From: Prosopocoilus inquinatus
Lineage: Eukaryota; Arthropoda; Insecta; Coleoptera; Lucanidae
Length of the DNA stretch: 64,000 bases
NCBI GenBank assembly: GCA_036172665.1
Contig: CM069872.1
Location: 53,678,101 to 53,742,100 of the forward strand
Direction of reading: 5' to 3'
Part shown: one piece after another, positions 55,122 to 64,000 of the stretch
Layout: each line of letters begins with the position of its first letter
How positions within the stretch are numbered: the stretch's first letter is position 1
Position numbers and translations under genes: made by a program
The notes under the pieces: model-generated
Seen by the model: the letters and a program-made list of their open reading frames with translations, nothing else
What the model was told of the DNA's origin: nothing
Databases searched by the model: none

Positions 55122-58100
55122 TTAACTGTTTTTAACATGCACAATTTCACTGTCACTACTGCCATTTTCAGGTACTGGAAGGGGACACAACTTCGCTACT
55201 GCTCGCTTGAAATTGCCTTTATGAGTCTTGACTGTAGCAACTCGAACTACGTTGTCGTCACCGGGATGAAGCTCTACTATTCTTCCAAGGAGCCACTGGG
55301 AAGGAGGTAAGTTATCCTGTTTGATTATTACCAAACTTCCAATCTTTAGCCCTGGATTTTTGCTCTTCCATTTCTTTCTTTCTTGCAGATGATACAAATA
55401 TTCTTGTGACCACCGCTTCCAAAAACTTTGTACCAACTGTTGCTGTAACTGGAAACGCGACAGCCTGTTTGTTGGTGTGTCCAGCAATTGCGGTTCCGGA
55501 ATAGCAGTCAATGGTTTGCCAATCAAGAAATGAGCTGGAGTTAGTGGCTGCAGATCATCAACATCCGATGACAGAGGGTATAAAGGTCTAGAATTTAAAG
55601 TTGCTTCTATCTGTGTTAAGATTGTGTAAAATTCTTCATATGTTAATTTTGTGTCATTAATTACTCTTGATAAATGATGTTTTATGTTTTTTATGTTTGA
55701 TTCCCAAAGCCCTCCGAAATGAGGCGAGTTTGGGGGAATAAAATGCCAGGTTATATTTTCATTTGTACAATAATTTGTTATTTCTGTTTTAGAGTTTGAG
55801 AAAAATTCATGCAAGGCAGATAGTTTCTTAGCTGCTCCGATAAAATTTGTTGCATTATCTGAATATAAATGAGCTGGTTTGCCTCTTCGTGATGCAAATC
55901 TTCTCAAAGCAGCAAGGAATGTTTCGCTTGATAAATCTGTCACAAGTTCAAGATGCATAGCTTTAGTAGAAAAGCAGATGAAAAGACAAATGTAGCCCTT
56001 TATAGTCTTTGAACCTCGACCTTTGCGATCTTTTATATTAAAAGGCCCTGCATAATCTATTCCCGTGATATAAAATGGATTATTAACTGTAACTCTTTCT
56101 TTTGGCAAATTTGCCATTATTTGATCAAAAGATTTTGGTTTAGATTTAAAACATCTGATGCAACCTCGCACTACTGACTTAGCCACACTCATTCCAGATG
56201 TAACCCAAAAATGCTGTCTTACTGTAAATAATAACAATTGTGGACCTGCATGAAGTAATGTTATATGCGTATTTTCAAAAATTAGTTTTGCTAAACGATG
56301 TTTTCCCGATAAAATCAAAGGATGTTTCTGAGCAAAATCTAAATAAGAGTTTTTTAATCGACCACCGACTCTTAATAAACCTTCAGTATCAATGAACGGA
56401 GCAAGGGATAATAAATTGTGTTTTGGCTTTAAATTTTTATTATTTAGTAATAAATTAATTTCTTGAGGAAAACTGTCTTGTTGTGACAATTTTATTAATT
56501 GTTTCATACTGAGATCTAATTCTGCAATAGTCAAATATCCGTACGGCCGTTCAGATTTTTGTTTCTTAATGTTTAAGATGAATCGTAAAATGTATGCCAT
56601 TGTTCTTTTCAACCTATTCAAACTAGAAAACCTTTCGAATATCTGAAAATTATTTTCAACAGTAGCAGAGCAAACATTATTTTTAGAATATTTAATTGAA
56701 ATTGAGAATGCGGATGATGGCCAATGATTAGTTGGAAGAGACAACCATGAAGGGCCGTTCCACCACAATTGAGACTTGAGTAAATTTTCAGGAGAAATTC
56801 CTCGTGATGTAAGATCGGCAGGATTATCTTTTGTGTTTATGTACTTCCAATTACTAATCTGTGTTAATTCTTGAATTTTAGAAATGCGATTTCTTACAAA
56901 AATTGGTAATGAATGAGATGGAGAGTTAATCCAGTGTAATATTATTTGAGAATCTGACCATAGATGATATGAGCATTCGATAGTGAATGATTTTTGTACT
57001 TTGTTAATTAATTGACTTAACAACAAAGCACTGCACAATTCTAATCTTGGCATAGTTAAACATTTCAGTGGAGCAACCTTTGTCTTTCCGCATAAGAGAT
57101 TAATTAAAATCTTTTCTTTTTGATCGATGCTGCGAACGTATACACACGCACCGTATGCGTTTTGTGACGCGTCACAGAAACCATGTAATTCGATTTCTGT
57201 AGAATTTTTACAAATGACGTGCCTATCTAATTTGAGTTGATTTAATTTTGTTAAATTATTTCTGAATCGTATCCACGTAGCTTTCAAATCGTCTGGAATA
57301 GGATCATTCCAATCTAATTTAAGAGACCATAGTTTTTGAATAATTATTTTTGAGAAAATAGTGCATGGGCTTAACAAACCTAATGGATCAAAAATCCTTG
57401 CTACGTCAGATAAGATTGATCGTTTATTAATTGATAAAGAATTTTCAAAATTTTTGATTTGAAAACCTAATGTATCAGATTTACTGTACCATTTTATTCC
57501 TAAAGTTTTTGAAAACTCATTATCTCCTAAATTTAAAACACTCACAGGTTCATTTTCATTTTGAAACTCTTGCAAGAAAAGCTGACTATTAGAATTCCAT
57601 TTTCTTAATGGGAAACATGCTGAATTTAGAATTGATGCAATTTCTTTACATACATTGATTGCAACTGTTTCAGAATCAAAACCTGTTATGAGATCATCAA
57701 CATAAAAATCATTTTTTATTATTGAAGATGCGAAAGAAGATTTTGTTTGATATTCATGAGCCAACTGCTTTAAGCATCTTATGGCTAAATACGGAGCAGA
57801 TCTAGTGCCGTAGGTAACTGTATTTAAAGTGTAAATGGAAATTGGATCGTCTGAACTAAATCTCCAAACAATATTTTGAAGATGTCTGTCATCAGGATGA
57901 ATGACGACCTGCCTATACATTTTTTCTATATCTGCCGAAACTGCAAAAGGATGTTGTCTGAATTTTATGAGTATAGAAAATATTTCATTCTGAATGGGTG
58001 GCCCTGTAAATTGTAAATCATTAACTGACCAACCTGAATCAGAATTTGCTGATCCATCAAAGACTACTCTTAGTTTAGTAGTCAAACTTTCTTGTCTAAA

Positions 58101-60311
58101 AACACCATGATGTGGCAAAAAATATGCTGTATTGGAAGGAATTAAATTTACTTGAGACATGTGGTTTAAATCTATGTATTCTTTTATGAATTGAGAATAT
58201 TGAAATTTTAGATTAGAATCGTATGAAAATTTACGTTCTAATTGTTGTTGACGTTTAATTGATAATGGTTTTGAGTTACCTAAATTAGAAGCAGAATGTT
58301 TTAGTGGTATTCGAACAATGAACCGTCCTTCTTCATTTCTAGAAAACGTTTCTAGGAAATGTTTTTCGCAATAAACATCATCTGAAGACATAGAATGCTC
58401 GTTATTAATTTCCTCTATCTCCCAAAATTTCTGCAATTCAGAATCAAGATTGCTGTGAGTTTTAGAAAAATTGCAATGAATTTTTGAAATGGATTCTGAG
58501 ATGGTACCTGATATAATCCAACCGAATTCTGTGTTTTGAAGAACTGGCATATTCTTACCCAACTGAATTCTTTGATGATGAAGAATATTCCAAAAAATAC
58601 CTGCACCAATAAGTACATCTATTTCACTAGGCTCGGTGAATTGAGGATCTGCCAATTGAATGTTGGCTGGAATATTCCATGAGCTGGTGTTGATAGTGAA
58701 TGAAGGCAAATTACCTGTAATTGTGGGCAAAATAAAACAACAAAGATTAGTAGAAAATTCATAATTGAGTGAATATATCACAATGTTGCATTTTTTTTTA
58801 ATGACTGATGAAACGCCATTGATTCCTCCAATGGTCATGTTTGTTGAATGTTCTTCTAATCCTAACTTTTTGCAAAATTTTGAAGTAAGAAAATTTGACT
58901 GAGAACCACAGTCAAGTAAAGCTTTTGCAGTATGAATGTTGCCAAAAACATCTGGAACTAAAATTGATACAGTGGAAAGCAGAACATGTTGATTAGGATA
59001 ATGACTTGTGAAACTAACTTGTGGCGAAATTGTTGTTGATGCATTTGGATGAATTGTTTTTGATGTAATTGGTTCACGTGTATATAATAATTCTGGATGA
59101 AGTAAAGTGTTATGTTTAGCTTTGCACTTTTTACAAAATCCAGATCTGCAGTTTTTAGTTGTGTGGCCTGAACGTAAACAGTTATTACAAAGATTCAGCT
59201 GCTTTACTGTTTTTAATTTATCTGACAAATTTAATTTTAAGAATTTTTCACAATAATAAATTAAATGTGCCCCATTACATACAGGACATTTCACATTTGA
59301 GGATATTAACGAAACTTGTTTGATATTATTATGTAACTGTTTATGTTCTTTGGCAATTTTATTATGATTGATTTCAAGTGTTTCTAGAAAATCTGCTCTT
59401 GAATTCAAAAAACTCTTGAATTCAGAAAGTGTTGGGAAATTATTGCCTGTTTTAACTTTTTCCCATTCCCGAACAGTAAATTTGTCTAATTTTGACGTAA
59501 TTAAAAATATCAACAAAGTGTCCCAATGTTCTGTTGGTTGTTCTAGTGTTTGAAGAGCTCTTAAATGTTTAAAAATGGTATCTATCAAGTCTCTTATTCC
59601 TCTTGAGGACTCCTTTGTAAGTGAATTTAATTCAAACAGAGATTTGATGTGATTATTAATTAACAATCTGATGTTATTATACCTATTGCAAAGTAGTTCC
59701 CATGCGATTATGTAATTTTCGGATGAGAATTCTAGAGACTGTATAACCTTTAGTGCGTCACCTTCTAGTGAAGCACGTAAATAATGATACTTCTGAACAT
59801 TGTCAATTGATTTGTTTGAATTAATTAGTGACTCAAAAGTATCTTTGAATTCCAACCAATTATCATATGCACCGTTAAATTTTGCAAGTTTAATTGTTGG
59901 AAGTTTAATGTTGTGAGAAATACCGTTTTGTTTTGAGGAATCTGATATGCCAGTGATACTGTCGCTTTGAATTTGGATGACAGGTGTGCAGACTTGCTTT
60001 AAAATAAATTTTGCGTCTGTGATTGCGGATGAATGCTTTTCAGTGAAATCTTCTCTCTCTAAATATTGCCTTTCTAAGTCATCTTCATCGCAAATATATT
60101 CTATTTTACTCTGAGTTTCATCAAATTCCTCAAACAACGATGCAAACTTGCTACTACGATCTTGCAATTCAATGATTGTTTTTTCTGCTAAAACTTGATC
60201 ACTTGCATATGCATCTTGAACTGTGCGTAAATATTTTATAAAATTTGTTAGTTTGTATTTAATAGTACCTCGTTTACGCACAAGTTTTTCAGTAGATGTG
60301 ACGTCTTGCAT
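55122..60311 (-). CDS. BEL/Pao Gag-Pol polyprotein, intact
   Basis: A single 1729-residue frame. In order: a Gag-like DUF1759 domain about 140-290 (KLAKFNGAYDNWLEF); two zinc knuckles about 345-405 (CPVCNGAHLIYYC, CNNCLRSGHTTKNC); aspartic protease about 460-600 (ALLDCGSQSNF, with Cys between the usual D and G); reverse transcriptase about 740-930 with the YVDD active site near 870; the Pao-type RNase H region about 960-1200; an integrase H-H-C-C zinc finger about 1345-1380; an integrase core with acidic residues near 1419 (GIDYAGPF), 1487 (YSDNATNF) and 1531 (GGLWESN); and a C-terminal DUF5641 about 1620-1715. No frameshift or stop separates gag and pol, as is usual for this superfamily. There is no envelope-like frame. 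It copies its RNA into DNA and integrates it; expression would start in the LTR at 60777. Confidence 0.95.
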   Translation of the reverse strand: MQDVTSTEKLVRKRGTIKYKLTNFIKYLRTVQDAYASDQVLAEKTIIELQDRSSKFASLFEEFDETQSKIEYICDEDDLERQYLEREDFTEKHSSAITDAKFILKQVCTPVIQIQSDSITGISDSSKQNGISHNIKLPTIKLAKFNGAYDNWLEFKDTFESLINSNKSIDNVQKYHYLRASLEGDALKVIQSLEFSSENYIIAWELLCNRYNNIRLLINNHIKSLFELNSLTKESSRGIRDLIDTIFKHLRALQTLEQPTEHWDTLLIFLITSKLDKFTVREWEKVKTGNNFPTLSEFKSFLNSRADFLETLEINHNKIAKEHKQLHNNIKQVSLISSNVKCPVCNGAHLIYYCEKFLKLNLSDKLKTVKQLNLCNNCLRSGHTTKNCRSGFCKKCKAKHNTLLHPELLYTREPITSKTIHPNASTTISPQVSFTSHYPNQHVLLSTVSILVPDVFGNIHTAKALLDCGSQSNFLTSKFCKKLGLEEHSTNMTIGGINGVSSVIKKKCNIVIYSLNYEFSTNLCCFILPTITGNLPSFTINTSSWNIPANIQLADPQFTEPSEIDVLIGAGIFWNILHHQRIQLGKNMPVLQNTEFGWIISGTISESISKIHCNFSKTHSNLDSELQKFWEIEEINNEHSMSSDDVYCEKHFLETFSRNEEGRFIVRIPLKHSASNLGNSKPLSIKRQQQLERKFSYDSNLKFQYSQFIKEYIDLNHMSQVNLIPSNTAYFLPHHGVFRQESLTTKLRVVFDGSANSDSGWSVNDLQFTGPPIQNEIFSILIKFRQHPFAVSADIEKMYRQVVIHPDDRHLQNIVWRFSSDDPISIYTLNTVTYGTRSAPYLAIRCLKQLAHEYQTKSSFASSIIKNDFYVDDLITGFDSETVAINVCKEIASILNSACFPLRKWNSNSQLFLQEFQNENEPVSVLNLGDNEFSKTLGIKWYSKSDTLGFQIKNFENSLSINKRSILSDVARIFDPLGLLSPCTIFSKIIIQKLWSLKLDWNDPIPDDLKATWIRFRNNLTKLNQLKLDRHVICKNSTEIELHGFCDASQNAYGACVYVRSIDQKEKILINLLCGKTKVAPLKCLTMPRLELCSALLLSQLINKVQKSFTIECSYHLWSDSQIILHWINSPSHSLPIFVRNRISKIQELTQISNWKYINTKDNPADLTSRGISPENLLKSQLWWNGPSWLSLPTNHWPSSAFSISIKYSKNNVCSATVENNFQIFERFSSLNRLKRTMAYILRFILNIKKQKSERPYGYLTIAELDLSMKQLIKLSQQDSFPQEINLLLNNKNLKPKHNLLSLAPFIDTEGLLRVGGRLKNSYLDFAQKHPLILSGKHRLAKLIFENTHITLLHAGPQLLLFTVRQHFWVTSGMSVAKSVVRGCIRCFKSKPKSFDQIMANLPKERVTVNNPFYITGIDYAGPFNIKDRKGRGSKTIKGYICLFICFSTKAMHLELVTDLSSETFLAALRRFASRRGKPAHLYSDNATNFIGAAKKLSALHEFFSNSKTEITNYCTNENITWHFIPPNSPHFGGLWESNIKNIKHHLSRVINDTKLTYEEFYTILTQIEATLNSRPLYPLSSDVDDLQPLTPAHFLIGKPLTAIPEPQLLDTPTNRLSRFQLQQQLVQSFWKRWSQEYLYHLQERKKWKSKNPGLKIGSLVIIKQDNLPPSQWLLGRIVELHPGDDNVVRVATVKTHKGNFKRAVAKLCPLPVPENGSSDSEIVHVKNS

Positions 60312-60584
60312 GACTTTTCAAATTCAGAAAACTATGAATTGAATTATTGTAACCTAGTTACAAAGAAATTGTGTTAATGTGTAAAAATATTTGTCAAAAT
60401 ATTTTCTTTTGCAAATAAATGTATAAAAGTATGAATGTGTTTTATAAATGTGTACTACCTTAACACAGATAGCAGCCTACAAATTCTAGAACTGTTCTAG
60501 AGCCTTATCTGTAGTCCTGAACGATAGTTTTCTATGCGGTGTTTCTCTTCTTCGCTGATGCGCTTAGTTCTTGTAAATCTTGAA

Positions 60585-60601
60585 TCCGGCTCGAAGGACC
60601 A
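60585..60601 (-). other. Primer binding site (tRNA-Tyr type)
   Basis: TGGTCCTTCGAGCCGGA on the - strand, complementary to the tRNA-Tyr 3' end including CCA over 17 nt. Confidence 0.75.
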
Positions 60602-60610
60602 AAAATAATA

Positions 60611-60777
60611 TGTTGATTCGATATAGTGGACTGTATTTCTTTGTGTTTGTTTGCAGAAAAATTTCGCTGGTACAATTACCTTTTTTTATATGAAAGTTTT
60701 TTATTTATATTGCAATTGTTTTTTTTTTTTACAAGTGTATGTGATTCATTAAAATGAACGTAAAAATCGTGTTAACA
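60611..60777 (-). repeat. 5' LTR of the BEL/Pao element
   Basis: Identical to 54853-55020 except for one T fewer in the poly(T) run. The right-hand CATTT duplication follows at 60778-60782. Confidence 0.93.
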
Positions 60778-60782
60778 CATTT

Positions 60783-61601
60783 AAATCTTTCTTTTTATTT
60801 CTGTTCAAATCCGAACACGAAACGACAAAATGTGGAATCACGCGCATGCCCCCCCGCAACACCAGTGGCATAGCAACGGTTTATTTCGTCGGGGTGCAAA
60901 ACGCGTTCGGCATCGCCAGTGTTACCAGATTGGACGAAATTTCGCCATTTGAGTGGGCGGCTACTTTTGTAGGTCTTTTAGCATAAAGTAAAATCGATTT
61001 GGCGATTGCCGTAAAGTTTGGGCAACTTTTTTATTTTACAACGTCGTTTTCAAGCAGGAATGTAAAAAAAGTTTAACTACACATGAACTAAAATAGTAAA
61101 GGAGACTGTGGTTTAAGAGATAATTGAAATTAACCTCCGCCCACAATACACATGAAATTTATTTAAAGAAAAGTCACACAAATATAATTGACATTCAAAA
61201 ATTTATGTCTATCTAATTAATTATTTCAAAAATTAAGATTGTTTTATAATATTTTAAAGAGAGTAATTTGCTGCATTTTTTTAAAAGGCAACGAAAAACT
61301 GATCGAGATGAAAACTGTCAAAACAAGAGGGGGAAGCCGAAAGCTGTGGCTAAGGTACAATTCAAAATTGTGTGCGTTGTGGCTGAGGTGCACTTCAAAA
61401 TTCACGTTTTGGGTCCACGCACATGCTCAAACTAAACCTTCTCATATTCGTACAACCATTCATAAACATCATTAACATAAGGTTGAAAATAAAATTAAAA
61501 AAACTTTTCTGTAACATTTCAATTGGATTTAAACAGAAAGTCAACTTCATTGGCTCTTTAATAATAATAATAATAATAAAAATTCATTACAAAAACATTA
61601 A
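60783..61601. other. Intergenic, Emg1 downstream side
   Basis: No gene seen. It contains a degenerate RG-repeat relic (61345-61410), an (AAT)n run at about 61561-61580, and the probable Emg1 3' UTR on the - strand (AATAAA not uniquely placed). Confidence 0.5.
61345..61410 (+). repeat. Decayed 9-codon RG-rich coding repeat (copy 3)
   Basis: Two degenerate units (TGTGGCTAAGGTACAATTCA, TGTGGCTGAGGTGCACTTCA) with TAA/TGA at the position of Arg. The preceding bases also resemble the left flank of copy 1. Confidence 0.45.
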
Positions 61602-62423
61602 TTAAACCACGCCCCATACTTCCTCGAATGCGGAGCATATTTTCGAGCACGTCAACGCCGCCGACAAAGGATAATTGCTAACCGAGACGGTTTCTTCCGT
61701 GTAATCCAGATCCAATTTGCCATGGGCCATGGCTCCGATCACCACGACGACAGGACTGTCGGTCTCCGGAACAAGATCTCGGCAGCTTACGACCTTCTTG
61801 GAAGAAAACGACGTCGCAATTTTCTTCACGCCAACCGGCAAGTGATTAGTGACAGGGTTTTTAATGACCTTGAGCAATTTCATGGGGCCATCGCTTGCTC
61901 TTACGGAAAATTTATGCAGGAGTTGAACTTGGAATAACAAAATACAAAGTAAGCTGGAGAGCGTGCGAGCAATCCTTGTACGTACCCATCAAACCGGCGA
62001 ACCTTTTGAAAGTTCTGGGTATCCTAGTCTGTGGGTTAACCTCGATCAACACGTTATTAGCGGTGTGCACGTACACCTGCAGCAGGCCGGCCCTGTTAAG
62101 GGGGCTGTCGAGCAACATCAGCAAACACTGGTGTGTAATGTCCGGACGACATGAACTGACGTCCCTGTTATTTTTCTTTAATATACCGGCGTGATCGTCG
62201 CAGTTTAATAAATCGAAGGAATTGCCCACCTGCAAAATCTCTCATAATAATCACGTCCTTTTTCAACGATTTAGAGCAGCACTTTAACGCTTTCCAGTTG
62301 AGCTTGCTCTAGTATAATAATTAAACGTTTCTCTTCGTTTTTGATGTGAGACGTCACCAAGTGCTTAGGAACTGGATCGAACTCGTTGTCGTCTACTTCT
62401 TTCAGTTTTCGTTTCTTTCCCAT
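61602..62423 (-). CDS. Emg1: 18S rRNA N1-methyltransferase Emg1/Nep1
   Basis: Three exons: 62423-62283, 62229-61986, 61927-61602 (711 nt, 236 aa; the family is usually about 240). The enzyme is a SPOUT-class methyltransferase that methylates a pseudouridine in the 18S rRNA hypermodified loop and is needed for small-subunit assembly in the nucleolus. Visible family signatures: a basic start (MGKKRKLKE), the dimer-RNA region with [19 protein letters not shown] and [12 protein letters not shown] (about 113-122), [14 protein letters not shown] and the cofactor-loop end [21 protein letters not shown] at the C-terminus. Joints: K|V at phase 0 (donor GTGCTG, weak) and M-(G|TT)V at phase 1 (donor GTACGT). 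ATG 62423 has a good AAAC context. It is divergent from the pAbp gene 590 bp away. Confidence 0.95.

Positions 62424-64000
<1,577 letters not shown>

Larger units (their letters stand above)
54853..60777 (-). mobile_element. Full-length BEL/Pao LTR retrotransposon
   Basis: A 5925-bp element: LTRs at 54853-55020 (168 bp) and 60611-60777 (167 bp), differing only by one T in a poly(T) run, and CATTT target duplications on both sides. On the - strand, the primer site TGGTCCTTCGAGCCGGA (60601-60585) begins 9 nt after the 5' LTR and matches the 3' end of tRNA-Tyr. A purine-rich tract (AAGGCGGGGAGCTA) abuts the 3' LTR. One intact 1729-codon frame lies between. Identical LTRs and an open frame indicate a recent insertion. 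It lies about 1 kb upstream of the fs(1)h promoter region. Confidence 0.95.

Overview
The window is AT-rich, intron-containing nuclear DNA from an insect, possibly a beetle, though the order cannot be fixed from sequence alone. It has metazoan chromatin and RNA genes with GT-AG introns, many foldback (MITE-like) repeats, and a complete BEL/Pao LTR retrotransposon.

Layout. (1) 1-26.9 kb is almost entirely non-coding, but two short exons on the - strand join perfectly in phase. One is a signal-peptide exon at 26934-26847 and the other a half-EGF exon at 20128-20050. Their phases (1, then 2) and the break inside EGF repeat 1 match the start of Notch, so I read this stretch as the 5' end of a Notch-like gene with two large introns full of tandem arrays, foldback elements and possible enhancer motifs. 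(2) 28.6-31.2 kb (+) holds a nine-exon cilium gene, ODAD3/CCDC151. (3) 36.9-33.0 kb (-) is Polycomb-like (Pcl/PHF19/MTF2), convergent with ODAD3. (4) 53.0-39.6 kb (-) is the BET gene fs(1)h/BRD, with both long and short isoforms visible. A 57-nt in-frame optional intron lies in the ET domain, and a 6.7-kb intron separating the isoforms carries a nested foldback cluster. (5) 54.85-60.78 kb is an intact BEL/Pao element (-) with near-identical LTRs, a 5-bp target duplication and a tRNA-Tyr-type primer site. (6) 62.4-61.6 kb (-) is Emg1/Nep1. It shares a bidirectional promoter region with a poly(A)-binding protein gene (+), which starts at 63014 and runs off the right edge.

Functional reading. 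The genes are mostly regulators: a receptor (Notch), a PRC2 accessory factor (Pcl), an acetyl-histone reader that recruits P-TEFb (fs(1)h), and two housekeeping RNA genes (Emg1, pAbp). There is no operon logic; the genes are independent. The notable non-genic signals are a recurrent GCGCCATCT(A/G) motif (CTCF-like, always in the same orientation) near several genes, a decayed 9-codon RG-rich coding repeat at three distant places, and a minisatellite-bearing segment that seems to have inserted into another tandem array.
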